The notes: generated by a model from the letters alone, not told the origin. DNA of 64,000 nt from Morinoia aosen (GCA_030386875.1 CM059556.1:36372964-36436963), one strand, 5' to 3'; numbered from the stretch's first letter, positions 1 through 10,741 are shown. Numbers and translations are program-made.

Positions 1-250
1 TAACTGGAGCAGGTGGCTAGGAGTCTGATCCCTTATAACTGGAACAGGTGGCTAGGAGTCTGATCCCTATAACTGGAACAGGTGGCTAGGAGTCTGATCC
101 CTTATAACTGGAGCAGGTGGCTAGGAGTCTGATCCCTCATAACTGGAACAGGTGGCTAGGAGTCTGATCCCTTATAACTGGAACAGGTGGCTAGGAGTCT
201 GATCCCTATAACTGGAGCAGGAGGCTAGGAGTCTGATCCCTATAACTAGA
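1..250. repeat. 35-bp minisatellite, about 7 copies, cut by window edge
   Basis: A 34-36 bp unit with the core caggtggctaggagtctgat runs head to tail from base 1. Copies differ mainly at one g/a position (ggagc or ggaac) and by one-base length changes at the unit junction. The array continues outside the window. No transposon end or credible frame is seen in it. Confidence 0.95.
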
Positions 251-767
251 GCCGGAGAGGCAGGCTGCAGGATAAGACGCTCAACTCTTATTTATACGGC
301 AAAAGTTGGCTCGACACAAAGCTTCCTTCGAGGAATTCAAATGGAGTTGCCGGAGAGCCTTATCTCCGCGAAAACTACGCATAAACTGACAGGAAGTCTC
401 CCAAAGATCATAGTGTTATAGGCCCATTTTTATTCCAAGATTTGCCAACCTTACAAATAATATTTTCACGATTGTTCTCTGTCTCTACGCCTGTCTCTAC
501 AAAAACTACACTCATGCACCAGAGGTAGCTGTGCTCAGACACAAGGAAAGTTTGAAACGGTCGTTAAGCTTGAAGTTTTCACATCAGAACACCGTAGTTT
601 TCGGAAAACTCTGCGCTGCTACACGAATAGGTGATGTTACAAGCATACTTGGTGCCGTAAGGCAGTGCCGAAACAGAAAAGTACGTTTTTTTTGCTAATT
701 TCAGCGCATTTGGGAAAAATTTTATTCGACGCACCTACTTGGCTTGCGATTGGGAACGCGTGCGGAT
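251..767. other. unique spacer, nothing recognised
   Basis: Mixed-composition sequence without tandem repeats, long open frames or recognisable transposon ends. It separates the 35-bp and 40-bp arrays. Confidence 0.5.
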
Positions 768-1883
768 TCGAAGTTCTTGCGTGTCAATGAAGACGCGACA
801 GGTGGATTATAAGTTCTTGCGTATCATTGAAGATGTGACAGGTGGATTATAAGTTCTTGCGTATCATTGAAGATGTGACAGGTGGATTATAAGTTCTTGC
901 GTATCATTGAAGATGTGACAGGTGGATTATAAGTTCTTGCGTATCATTGAAGATGTGACAGGTGGATTATAAGTTCTTGCGTATCATTGAAGATGTGACA
1001 GGTGGATTATAAGTTCTTGCGTATCATTGAAGATGTGACAGGTGGATTATAAGTTCTTGCGTGTCAATGAAGACGCGACAGGTGGATTATAAGTTCTTGC
1101 GTATCATTGAAGATGTGACAGGTGGATTATAAGTTCTTGCGTATCATTGAAGATGTGACAGGTAGATTATAAGTTCTTGCGTATCATTGAAGATGTGACA
1201 GGTGGATTATAAGTTATTGCGTATCACTGAAAATGTGACAGGTGGATTATAAGTTCTTGCGTATCATTGAAGATGTGACAGGTGGATTATAAGTTCTTGC
1301 GTATCATTGAAGATGTGACAGGTGGATTATAAGTTCTTGCGTATCATTGAAGATGTGACAGGTGGATTATAAGTTCTTGCGTATCATTGAAGATGTGACA
1401 GGTGGATTATAAGTTCTTGCGTATCATTGAAGATGTGACAGGTGGATTATAAGTTCTTGCGTATCATTGAAGATGTGACAGGTGGATAATAAGTTCTTGC
1501 GTATCATTGAAGATGTGACAGGTAGATTATAAGTTCTTGCGTATCATTGAAGATGTGACAGGTGGATTATAAGTTATTGCGTATCACTGAAAATGTGATA
1601 GGTGGATTATAAGTTCTTGCGTATCATTGAAGATGTGACAGGTGGATTATAAGTTCTTGCGTATCATTGAAGATGTGACAGGTGGATTATAAGTTCTTGC
1701 GTATCATTGAAGATGTGACAGGTGGATTATAAGTTCTTGCGTATCATTGAAGATGTGACAGGTGGATTATAAGTTCTTGCGTATCATTGAAGATGTGACA
1801 GGTGGATTATAAGTTCTTGCGTATCATTGAAGATGAGACAGGTGGATTCGAAGTTCTTGCGTGTCAATGAAGACGTCGCAGGT
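768..1883. repeat. 40-bp minisatellite, about 28 copies
   Basis: The unit has the core aagttcttgcgtatcattga and a strict 40-bp step. The two outermost units share variants (attcgaag and gtgtcaatgaagacg) that are rare inside, as if edge units escaped homogenisation. The variant pair ggtagattat followed by aagttattgcgtatcactga recurs 360 bp later (from 1161 and 1521), so nine units were duplicated as a block. The array stops exactly where a TTAA-type MITE begins. Confidence 0.97.
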
Positions 1884-2103
1884 TTATCACGTTTCTTTCG
1901 GCACCGGTGGTGACTGAGGGGATTTTTATAATGCTTCCGACCAACCAGCAGTCACGCACTCGATTTTCATTAATTCTCAATGGAAACTAAATGGAGGCAC
2001 AATCTATTTACTGATCGGTATTTTCAAAATTGATCTCATAAAATAATTCTAATTTGAGTTAAAGATTAAACTTCCTCTTAACCCATTGTAGGTAAGGTGT
2101 TAA
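1884..2103 (+). mobile_element. TTAA-flanked MITE, 229-bp family, piggyBac-like
   Basis: Matches the copies at 7249, 11165, 46050 and 55059. Shared landmarks are a caccggtgg motif near the 5' end, a ccagcagtca-like block, a run of rising and falling aactt/ttaac motifs near the 3' end, and a closing gtgTTAA. The 3' TTAA is intact at 2100-2103; the 5' one has decayed to ttat. No coding capacity. TTAA target duplication is the hallmark of the piggyBac superfamily; assignment to it rests on that and on the CACTTTGACC-type end. Confidence 0.75.
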
Positions 2104-2271
2104 GACTTCTCGAGTAGAATATAAAAGCATCCTGAAAATTTACATTGAGCAGATCCTCGAGTAATGCATCACCTTATGCAAACCTCATCGCATCCGACTG
2201 AAAATTATTCACATTTATTTACCTGATACTCTAGTTGATTCAAGTTTCTAATATATAATAATTAGGAGTAC

Positions 2272-2550
2272 TTCACACTTAGACTGCGTTTTCACTCTTG
2301 CTACGGTGGGTTTGGTTAGGTTTTAAGTAGCAGAATTGGAAAATCGACTTTACTGTTAGATCACATTGGAATCTTTTCTGAGGAATATGCAAAAAATATA
2401 ACTGCACGATAACATTTTACCTCATATGAAAACATTCATTGCTGAAAAAGGTAAGCGAAATTGATGATATGTTATTCACTTATACAGGCACGTGAATGAG
2501 CAACTCGCCTAGTGGTACACATATGTCCCAACACGCAGCCAATGTGTTAA
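2272..2550 (+). mobile_element. TTAA-flanked MITE, 276-bp family
   Basis: About 279 bp, matching the copies at 7010, 9563, 30435, 33135 and 63698. Landmarks are an internal ggttaggttttaagtagcag block, an acgataa..ttttac block, and a 3' end ggtacacatatgtcc...gtgTTAA. The 5' tetranucleotide has decayed to ttca; the 3' TTAA is at 2547-2550. Non-coding. Confidence 0.75.
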
Positions 2551-2715
2551 ATTCAAGTTCAGCGAAGATGGTACGGAACTTGAAGATCGACTGGAATTTC
2601 TCAGCAGTTCTGCAGGACAGCGAATAAAGATCGAACACTCAAAAATAAGCGCTGTCGAGATAGGCCTATTCCATCCCCACGGCCTACAGCATCTGGCATT
2701 GCAGGGAGGGCTAAT

Positions 2716-2936
2716 TCAAGGGCTGTAATTTTGGTGCTGCAGTGGATGGCTGAACGCTGGGCTGTAATTTTGGTGCTGCAGTGGCAGGCTGAACGCTGGG
2801 CTGTAATTTTGGTGCTGCAGTGGCAGGCTGAACGCTGGGCTGTAATTTTGGTGCTGCAGTGGCAGGCTGAACTCTGGGTTGTAATTTTAGTGCTGCAGTG
2901 GCAGGCTGAACGCTGGGTTGTAATTTTGGAGCTGCT
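2716..2936. repeat. 40-bp minisatellite, about 5.4 copies
   Basis: The unit core is ggtgctgcagtggcaggctg with a 40-bp step. Short frames are open across it on both strands but simply repeat the unit, so it is not taken as coding. Confidence 0.95.
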
Positions 2937-2984
2937 TCCATTTATTCTAATAAAAAACTTACACTTACCGTTAATTTAAGCGCA

Positions 2985-3215
2985 AATAACCAGTCCCATT
3001 TGTCCTGACAAAAAACTGACAAGTCATCGGGAATTCAAATGCAAATAATAAGCAGTCCCATTTGTACGTACCAAAAAAAAGACAGCCCCAGCATGCTCAA
3101 GTGCAAAAGACAGACAGTTCTATTCGTCCTAAGGCAAAAATAAACAGTTCCATACGTCCAAACACACAAGATAGACAGGCCCATTCGTCCAAAGACAAAA
3201 ATAGACAGTCCAATT
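2985..3215. repeat. degenerate ~30-bp repeat
   Basis: Diverged copies of a unit built around cagtcccattcgtccaaa and a run rich in caaaaata. Spacing varies around 30 bp. It is older looking than the neighbouring arrays. Confidence 0.7.
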
Positions 3216-3672
3216 CAGGTTCCATTTCTATCAGCACAATTCTACGCTGTCACCAAGACCTCTGCGAGTGTCAACAAAAATTGGTCGGTGAAACAAGTTA
3301 CAATCACTCGTTTTTCGCAGCGAGATCCGAATGTTACAGACCATTTTCCGTCGAAACCCACGCACGATGTCTCCAAAGACGCGCGAACGAATGCTGCCAG
3401 CTTCCTGTGAGAAGATAATTTCTATCGAGAATTCGTTTTCGAAACCAAGCGATGCCGTGACGCACATGACGCTTGTGATCCAGCAACGCATCGGCACGCG
3501 GCGCTGGCATTGCAGGTTTCAGGAGGCAGCTCAAAAGTGTCAGTTTTAGAGCCACCGCTGATGCTGAGGCACAATTGCCTGCCTTTGCCCACACGGGTAA
3601 AACTCGCAGGCTTTTCAGGAATTCCGAATGCGTGCGGCATCTACGTGGGGTGAAAACTGCGCTGAACGGACG
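3216..3672. other. unique spacer, nothing recognised
   Basis: Higher GC than the surroundings. Several overlapping short frames exist on both strands but none has a recognisable domain, and the longer ones gain their length by running into the adjacent 24-bp array. Confidence 0.4.
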
Positions 3673-3846
3673 CTGCAGAATTGCAACGGCGGTGTGCAAC
3701 AGAACTGCAACAGCGGTGTGCAACAGAACTGCAACAGCGGTGTGCAACAGAACTGCAACAGCGGTGTGCAACAGAACTGCAACAGCGGTGTGCAACAGAA
3801 CTGCAACAGCGGTGTGCAACAGAACTGCAACAGCGGTGTGCAACAG
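3673..3846. repeat. 24-bp minisatellite, about 7 copies
   Basis: The unit core is ggtgtgcaacagaactgcaa with a 24-bp step and almost no divergence. Because 24 is a multiple of three, every frame lacking a stop in one unit is open throughout, which explains the overlapping frames here. Confidence 0.96.
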
Positions 3847-5244
3847 TCCTCGGGCTTGTATGCGATGAAGGGACTCTTGCATTTGTGGTCCGTTGATCTC
3901 TAGAAGTTTAAATTTACACACTTGAAATTGTGATGAGTTTTGATAAATTGTTTTGCTCCGGTTCCAGTGCGTTGCGTGGGGCTACGAAAATGATCCGAAA
4001 TGTTTGATGACATCTTGAAATCTTGGTATGATCAGTCAATTACAATGGCACTACAGCAGCCAAACTGTTAGAGGGAAAGTCTCTTTCGTTCTCCGTTTTC
4101 TTTATTTTGGCTCTTTTAACATCATCTTTTTTCATTTAAGTACAGTTTCTAGTTTCGTCAAGTCATGTCTACTTTCTCATGCAGTCTTAAAGTCGAGGAT
4201 CTCATTTTTCATGCTTAATTCTTTCTCCTATAACACCTCCCTTCGAAAGTCTGCCTATTTTCTGTTTTGCGCTCCAGCCAAAGCGAATACTTTGTTTTGG
4301 TATGGAGCCTCGTGTGTACAGTTTTTCTTGTAAGAGTTCCGACTCCTTCACCTGTTGTTTTATTTGCCAGCTTTTACTCGGCTTTGGCCGCCGATGTTTC
4401 TTCGATGTCTTGTTATTTCTATTAAAAATTTCATTTCAAGATGAGGCTTTCATTTATTATTCCGCGTAATTAGAACCCAAAAAATAAAGCAAACGAATAG
4501 AAAGAAAATCTAACTTTTTGCAAGATATGTCTTCGGGACACTGAATACCGCCCAGTACACTGTCTGTATTTAATTTTAATTAAAAGAATGAACTATTTAT
4601 AATGCTATAATTGTTATGGTCTAATGTGAGTTCTCGATACGCATTAACTTTTGTGTATATAAGACTTATTACAAGAAAAGAAGAATAATAATAGGGAAAT
4701 AAATTATTATGATGCACACCCCTATATTATAACCTGACTTAAAATAATTTATTCAGCATCAAATTTAGAATTTGTTGATCGATTATTGCAGTTTGCTAAA
4801 GAATACGATGGCTTGAAAATAAGTTCTATTCAGATGTTGCCATACTAGTTTTTAATGCTGCCAATAATTCACTCAGAGTAGTCATTAGTTTCATGTTCGC
4901 GTTACCCTCGCGTACAAAGTTACTTTTATTAAAATACTTGGGCGTTGCAACTCACATTCATTGCTCGAACTTATATGTTTTCATGAAAAATTTCAATGAT
5001 AACTAATGACCTAAACTTTGACTGGTATGGTATTCCTGTAATCTTAAGAACTAATCTTGTCCAACTCGGAGCCAACGTAAAAGTTTTAAACAACTGTTTG
5101 CATACCCAAAGCAGCATCTAGGACGTTCACTCATCAATACTATAAAATAAACCGTTAGGTGCCTCCTTAAATTTATAAGTAAATTTTACTTTCTTAGGTG
5201 TTATTTTCCCTATGTTATTACAATGGGACTCTCATTTAAGACAA
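3847..5244. other. AT-rich unique sequence, no gene seen
   Basis: About 1.4 kb of AT-rich DNA. No frame above about 100 codons, no repeat array and no transposon end were recognised. Host intergenic DNA or very old transposon remains are both possible. Confidence 0.4.
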
Positions 5245-5468
5245 TAAATTGGTTGGTCCGTCTTGGTTGGTTGGTTCGTCTCTCTTTCACGCTCTTAAAG
5301 GATGCTTAACGACCGTATCTGTGGTACGAATTTCACCAGCGCACAAGTTCATGAATATTTTAATCGCAGGTGTTATTTTGATGGATATTTTTGTTGTCAT
5401 CCACATCTGAAAGATTTATTTGAGGAAAATATCAAATCCAGTTATTTATGACGGATCGTGTACACTAG
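5245..5468 (+). mobile_element. Helitron 3'-end fragment
   Basis: Shares the block aaggatgcttaacgaccgta, the block accagcgcacaag and the terminal acactag with the complete Helitron at 20942-21405 and with fragments at 10026, 27243, 41582 and 46609. It ends in CTAG at 5465-5468; the following base is c rather than t, and the terminal hairpin is degraded, so this is an old copy. Confidence 0.7.
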
Positions 5469-6228
5469 CTTACCAAATGAGTACGTCACTTCCCAAAAGC
5501 AGCATTCCTCATAAGTTCCCGACCACAGCAGAAGAAACGAGGTAGGTTCAAACCAGCTTTTTTTCCGTCGACCGTGTGGCGATGCTGACGTCATGGGAAA
5601 GAACCAATAGCAGTGCTCATACTGCATCACACAACACCGCTATCCCCAAATCTGGTGCCACAATTCGCCTAAAGACACGTCGCAATGGTGATGTCATAAA
5701 GTTTGTTTGAAATAAAGCTGTTTTATTGGCTAGCCGAACAAGCGGTGATGTATTTTCCCCATAGAAATAACCCTACCTTGTTTCCTCTACCGTGGTCACG
5801 ACTAATTTTCCGACCACCACTCAAACTCCACCGTCGGCTTCTGTTAGCTTACAATAATCCTCGCAACCACAATCGACGTAAATTAAAGTCGCTGGCACAA
5901 AAGTAACGTCGATTGCTCAAAATCAACGTCGATTGCGCAAAAGTTAGACTCCAAAAGGGGCTGGCACCACTTGCGGATGAGTTCCATCTCGCGTCGAGTG
6001 CAAGCGGAAGCCAAATTGAGTGGCGCTCTAGTGCCTGCACGCTTTTATCTGTACGCGTTGGTGCGAAGCTGGGAACCGTGTGCTCACACTGTAGTTCGAC
6101 ACGAACAAAAATGTGTTACACACATTCCTTTACATTTTCTCAAGCAAACGCTTTAGTTCAACGTAAATCCTGTGCTATAGATATTACTTGTCTTTGTTTT
6201 CCATAACATCGTTGTTTTCCATAACATT
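5469..6228. other. unique spacer with CRE-like and CCAAT-like motifs
   Basis: No gene is recognised. A perfect TGACGTCA octamer lies near 5588 and is followed by an aaccaatag CCAAT-type motif; a ttattggct lies near 5724. Short direct repeats of aacgtcgattg occur near 5907-5937 and of gttttccataacat near 6198-6226. These motifs occur by chance often enough that no promoter is called. Confidence 0.35.
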
Positions 6229-6700
6229 ATACAGGGTGTTCGGGATAAATTTAACAGCTTTACAGGAGAGAAAAAAGACGCTTGGATTCTATAAAACTCA
6301 ATTGATTTCAAAGGAATTCAATAGGCAAGGAAATTAGATTGTTGTCGACGAGTTTTACTCAAATAATCGCCATTAGTATGAATTGCAGCCTCAATCGGGG
6401 CCCGAAACCTAGAGCAAGCTCATTTTACACTCTCCCTTGGAAAACGCTCAAAAATCAATTTAATTCCATTCATGAACTGTTCTCTTGTAGTACTGGCACG
6501 GCGATTGGTATCTTTTTCGGCCCCAATCATAATAATCCATCGGGTTAAGATCAAGGGAGCTTGAAGGCCAAGCATTGGGATTTGTGAGCATCACATCACC
6601 CTCTGAGGATACGAATCCGAAAACCATGATGGTTTTGGAAAATTTAGTCTCCTCGTAGCCTCGTAGTCTCCATCGCAATTCTCTCGTTCATCCTAGATTG
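6229..6700 (-). pseudogene. mariner transposase remnant with one terminal end
   Basis: A decayed C-terminal half of a mariner transposase read on the minus strand. Around 6520-6620 the translation gives MVFGFVSSEGDVM and, after a deletion, DLNPMDYYDWG, the region carrying the third catalytic Asp in mariner DD34D enzymes. A frame change and stops follow, then a C-terminal RFRAPIEAAIHTNGDY motif near 6365-6410, typical of the end of mariner proteins. The 3' terminal end is visible as TAcagggtgttcgggata at 6229-6246. The N-terminal half and the other end are missing. Not functional. Confidence 0.8.
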
Positions 6701-7009
6701 TTTTTACTGTGTTGAGGGAGCATTGCGCAGTGACCACAACCTCCTTATTTTGATGGCCGCCGCGAGTTATCATGATACAAGTTATTCTCTTCCAAGATTC
6801 AGGTAGCTCCCACTCATCCATTCTTGCTGTCATCGTATATATGAATGAAGGAGGGCTTAAACTTTAAACTCAAGCCTAGTTGGTATGAATAAATTTAAAA
6901 AATATGGAGAAAACGTCAAATGTTATTCTATAAAATATTGCGTCTGCGAAGAGGTTTTCAACATTTTCAACATTCAACATTAAAGAGGTTTTCAACATTC
7001 AGTGTAAAC
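6701..7009. other. spacer, probably mariner debris and simple repeats
   Basis: Possibly the unreadable N-terminal part of the mariner above. Around 6952-7005 a gaggttttcaacatt motif is repeated twice. Nothing else is seen. Confidence 0.35.
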
Positions 7010-7252
7010 TCAACATGTTGACTACGATTGGGCCGTTTTCACAGTTGGTTGAGTTAATTATTGCTTGAATACATTCCTACTTTTCTGTAAATGAGCAAAA
7101 CGTAATAGGACGATAATATTTTACACCGTGTGTTAAAGTCTGTTCTAAAACAGGCAATGAAAGAATTGGAGTACTGTTTATTTGTACCGGTACTCAAATG
7201 AGAAAGTTACCTAGCGGTACACATGTGTCCGAACACGCAGCCAACATGTCAA
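7010..7252 (+). mobile_element. TTAA-flanked MITE, 276-bp family
   Basis: Starts acatgttgactacg and ends ggtacacatgtgtccg followed by gcagccaacatgtcaa. Internal blocks match the other family members. Its 3' tetranucleotide (tcaa, 7249-7252) is also the 5' tetranucleotide of the next MITE, so the two elements abut at a shared target. Confidence 0.75.
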
Positions 7253-7686
7253 CACTTCGACCGCGACTTGAGCCGCCGGTGTACACGGAAGCGATTTTCA
7301 GAATGCTGCTGACCGACCACCAGTCATGAACATAATTTTCACGAATACTTAATCAAACCTTAATAAAGACACGACTCAGTTAACATTTCCGATTTTCAAA
7401 ATTGCTCTTTACAATTACATTTAAACTTTAGTTGAATATTTAACTTCAGCTTAACCCACCCGACGAACTTGAGCTGAAGAATGAACTTCATTTTAACCCA
7501 TCCAACAAATTTGAGCTAAAGATTGAACTTCAGTTTAACCCATCCAACAAACTTGAGCTAAAGATTGAACTTCAGTTTAACCCATCCAACAAACTTGAGC
7601 TAAAGATTGAACTTCGATTTAACCCATCCAACAAACTTGAGCTGAAGATGGAACTTCAGTTTAATCCATCGCAGTGACCGTGTTAA
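7249..7686 (+). mobile_element. TTAA MITE of the 229-bp family swollen by an internal array
   Basis: Begins aacacttcgaccgcgac, carries the gccgccggtg and accaccagtcatg landmarks, and ends gaccgtgTTAA at 7683-7686. It is 438 bp rather than about 229; the excess of about 209 bp equals five extra 42-bp units of the array inside its 3' part. No coding capacity. Confidence 0.8.
7441..7672. repeat. 42-bp minisatellite inside a TTAA MITE
   Basis: The unit core is taacccatccaacaaacttg, about 5.5 copies. The unit corresponds to the single-copy 3' subterminal stretch of the same MITE family at 55230-55287 and 2050-2103, so the array grew inside the transposon. Confidence 0.9.
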
Positions 7687-7924
7687 CTTGGCGCTCTACA
7701 TGCAAAACATGAGCTCGTCGCCGGCATTTGAGATGTCGAGCAGAAGTCACGTCAGGTCGAGGGCCAGCGTGCCAAATTCCCTCTCTTTTATGAGCTTTTA
7801 ATGAGGGCTTTGAAGCTGCAGTTAACTTCGTAGGCGTCTTAAAAGATCTCGTCTTCATGCAAATCAAATCGAATTTCCGGGCGTCGAAAAGTTTTCCGCG
7901 ACCACAACACAACAGCGGCAGACT

Positions 7925-8205
7925 TGTTACCTCACTCCCTTCATTGTCTGTAGTGATCCTCTTTTACACCCTCCCTTGTCTGTAGTGCCCCTCACTCACT
8001 CCCTCCCTCGTCTGTAGTACCCCTCACTCTCACCCTCCCTCGTCTGTAGTACCCCTCACTCACACCCTTCCTTGTCTGTAGCCCCTCACTCGCACCCTTC
8101 CTTATCTGTAGGGCCCCTCACTCACACTCCCTTGTCTGTAGCCCCTCACTCACACCCTTCCTTGTCTGTAGCCCCTCACTCACACTCTCCCTTGTCTGTT
8201 ACAGC
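7925..8205. repeat. ~29-33-bp minisatellite, about 9 copies
   Basis: The core is cactcacacccttccttgtc with tgtag. Unit length varies because short internal stretches are lost in the later copies. Pyrimidine-rich on the plus strand. Confidence 0.9.
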
Positions 8206-8224
8206 TGCAAACGTAGGATCCGTA

Positions 8225-9290
8225 CAGCTATAAAAACGGGATCGTTTCAGCTGCAAGCGGAGAATCATTACGACCAGAATCACGGTATCATCACAATTGC
8301 AATCACAGCATCATTAAAGCTGTAACCACAGCATCATTACAGGTATTATGACAGCATCATTACAGGTATAATGGCAGCATCATTACAGGTATAATGGCAG
8401 CATCATTACAGGTATAATGACAGCATCATTACCGGTATAATGACAACATCATTACAGGTATAATCACGGTATCATTACAGGTATAATCATAGTATCATTA
8501 GAGGTATAATGACAGCATCATTACAGGTATTATGACAGCATCATTACAGGTATAATGGCAGCATCATTACAGGTATAATGGCAGCATCATTACAGGTATA
8601 ATGACAGCATCATTACCGGTATAATGACAACATCATTACAGGTATAATCACGGTATCATTACAGGTATAATCATAGTATCATTAGAGGTATAATGACAGC
8701 ATCATTACAGGTATAATGACAGCATCATTACAGGTATAATGACAGCATCATTACCGGTATAATGACAGCATCATTACAGGTATAATCACAACATCATTAC
8801 AGGTATAATCACAGTATCATTACAGGTATAATGACAGCATCATTACAGGTATAATCACAACATCATTACAGGTATAATCACAACATCATTACAGGTATAA
8901 TTACAGTATCATTACAGGTATAATCACAGCATCATTACAGGTATAATGACAGCATTATTACAGGTATAATCACAACATCATTACAGGTATAATCACAACA
9001 TCATTACAGGTATAATCACAGTATCATTACAGGTATAATGACAGTATCATTAGAACTGTAATCATAGCATCAATACAGCTGTAATCACGGAATCAATACA
9101 GCTGTAATGACAGCATCATTACAACATCATTACAGTTGTAATCACAGCATCAATATAGCTGCAATCACAGCATCATTACAACATCATTACAGTTGTAATC
9201 ACAACATCATTACAGCTGCAATCACAGCATTAATACAGCTGTAATCACGGCATCATTACAGCTGTAACGACAGCATCATTACAGCTGCGG
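8225..9290. repeat. 23-bp minisatellite with 184-bp higher-order unit
   Basis: The unit core is atcattacaggtataatgac, roughly 45 copies. A block of eight units starting tattatg at 8344 recurs at 8528, i.e. 184 bp or 8 x 23. Copies become more diverged after 9050, where the ggt core changes to gct. Confidence 0.96.
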
Positions 9291-9562
9291 CTCCCACACA
9301 GAGCTCCTGTTTACCAGCTTCCACAGCCTCCCACAACGCAGCTCCCACTTTGCAAGACAAACAGCAGATGAACTTCCCTTGTCGAGTCTTCCCCCCCATA
9401 GGGAGGAGGGAGTCGAGACCCCCTGGGGGGATGGGGGATTGGGATCCCAGTAGGGGATGGGGTTTGAGACTCCTGAGGGGATATAAACTTCCCAGCGAGG
9501 GATGTGATATAGTGGGAGGTGTGGGGTGAGATTCCCCCCTAGGGGAGGATGTGTGGAGGGGA
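9291..9562. repeat. G-rich degenerate repeat
   Basis: From about 9390 the plus strand carries diverged copies of a gggggatggg/gagactcc/tagggg motif with variable spacing. Open frames of about 100-120 codons exist on the minus strand, but they are proline- and histidine-rich readings of this repeat and extend into the neighbouring 23-bp array, so they are not called as genes. Confidence 0.6.
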
Positions 9563-9836
9563 TTAACACGTTCACCACTTATTGCGCCGTGTGTGTCGCA
9601 ATCGGTGAATTTTTCATTCATGTACCGGTATAAATGAACGGCATTTCACCTGCTTCCCGACTTCTTTAAGAAATAACAATTTTCATGCGGAGAGAAATGG
9701 TGTCGTGCTATTGTGTTTCCATATTACTTAGAAAGGATGAGAAAGTATTCATGCAGTAAAGTCGATTTCCCCATTCTGCCACTTACAATCTAACCAAAGC
9801 AACCGGTAAAAACCGCAGAAACGCGGTGAACGTCCC
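9563..9836 (-). mobile_element. TTAA-flanked MITE, 276-bp family
   Basis: 274 bp, the same length as the copy at 33135. A TTAA lies at 9563-9566. The minus strand reads the family start (acgttcaccgcgtttctgcg) at the right end and the ccggtacatgaa block at the left end. Non-coding. Confidence 0.75.
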
Positions 9837-9841
9837 AGTCT

Positions 9842-9934
9842 AACTCTTTCGCCGCCTGCATGCATGTATTTCGCCGCCCAACTAATTAAAACGCTTACGC
9901 GGCGAAAAACATGCATGCTCCGCCGAAAAAGTTT
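9842..9934. mobile_element. 93-bp fold-back mini-element
   Basis: Near-palindromic: aactctttcgccgcctgcat at 9842 pairs with atgctccgccgaaaaagttt ending at 9934, and inner cgccgc blocks pair too, leaving a loop of about 21 nt. A related hairpin sits at 55398-55465. Probably a tiny non-autonomous terminal-inverted-repeat element; superfamily unknown. Confidence 0.6.
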
Positions 9935-10151
9935 GTCTGGGGTACTAACTTCTAATTACCGTGGGGAACGACTTGAATTATTCAGTAGATGTTGTCTAAA
10001 GAAACAGCTTCTTTGATTTGATTTGAAGGATGCTTAATGACCGTATCTGTGATACGAGTTTCACCAGTGCACAAGCTCAAGAATATTTAAATTGCGGGTA
10101 CTATCAGGATAGATGTATTTGTTTGTCATCCACATGTAGAGGATTTATAGA

Positions 10152-10741
10152 CCCAGAAGTTGGTACCTTTTTAAAATTATCATTGCTATAAAATTAAAAA
10201 TGGTAAAGAAATTTGGTTAATCTGAATGAAAGAAGAAATTTCGAAGTTTAGTTGACGTTTTGGGTCGACCAGCAAGACGCGTTGCAGCAAACAGAAGTAC
10301 AGCATCATAGAAGTGCATCATTCGTATGGTATGGTAATAGAAGTGTAGCATCATTCGTATGGTCCGTGGCCTGCCGCAACGTTGTCTGTCTGCTGTTGTC
10401 CCAGTTTCTCTCAATTTAATTACCAGTTTCTATGCAGTTCTTCGAAGGGCTTCTTTCAATACCATAAATATTCCTGAAATTCCTTTGAACTGCATGGACC
10501 GTACAATTACATCGGAAGTATAAATCCACTTGTTTTGTTCCATTGCGTAGAGACTCATTTTGAGGTGTGGATTTTATGAATTTCTTGGGCTGGTAAATCA
10601 ATATGCTTTTGATTGTCGGTAAATTAATACGCTGGTAGAAAACTGTGAAATTTCTTCGTTCAATCTGAATTAACTAAATCTCTTTAACATTTGTAGGTTT
10701 ATAGTAGTAATAGTTTTAAAAATGTACATTACATATGGGCT
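10152..10741 (-). mobile_element. deletion-derivative mariner inserted in the Helitron
   Basis: About 590 bp bounded by TA. Its left end (gacccagaagttggtacc and tttttaaaattatcattgct) and the reverse complement of its right end (gcccatatgtaatgtaca and tttttaaaactattactact) are imperfect inverted repeats of about 45 bp. The minus strand encodes the N-terminal helix-turn-helix part of a mariner transposase. The catalytic region is missing. Confidence 0.75.
10320..10601 (-). pseudogene. mariner transposase N-terminal HTH remnant
   Basis: The translation contains AVQRNFRNIYGIERSPSKN and, after a frame change, RETGTTADRQRCGRPRTIR. This is the DUF4817-type helix-turn-helix and GRPR linker that binds terminal repeats in many insect mariners. 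After the linker the sequence contains a short duplicated segment and runs into the element's 3' end, so the DDE/D domain was deleted. It cannot encode an active transposase. Confidence 0.75.

Noticed and set aside
3334-3921. 195-codon minus-strand frame
   Set aside because: About a third of it is a reading of the 24-bp array and the rest overlaps other frames on both strands without a domain.
5540-5565. ggttcaaacc, a B-box-like motif of a tRNA gene
   Set aside because: No paired acceptor, D or anticodon stems around it.
9256-9621. 121-codon minus-strand frame
   Set aside because: Proline-rich reading of a G-rich degenerate repeat that continues into the 23-bp array and a MITE.
10026-10100. 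gatacgagtttcacc as a SINE B box
   Set aside because: A weak match; the family's TC start and hairpin-CTAG end identify it as a Helitron instead.
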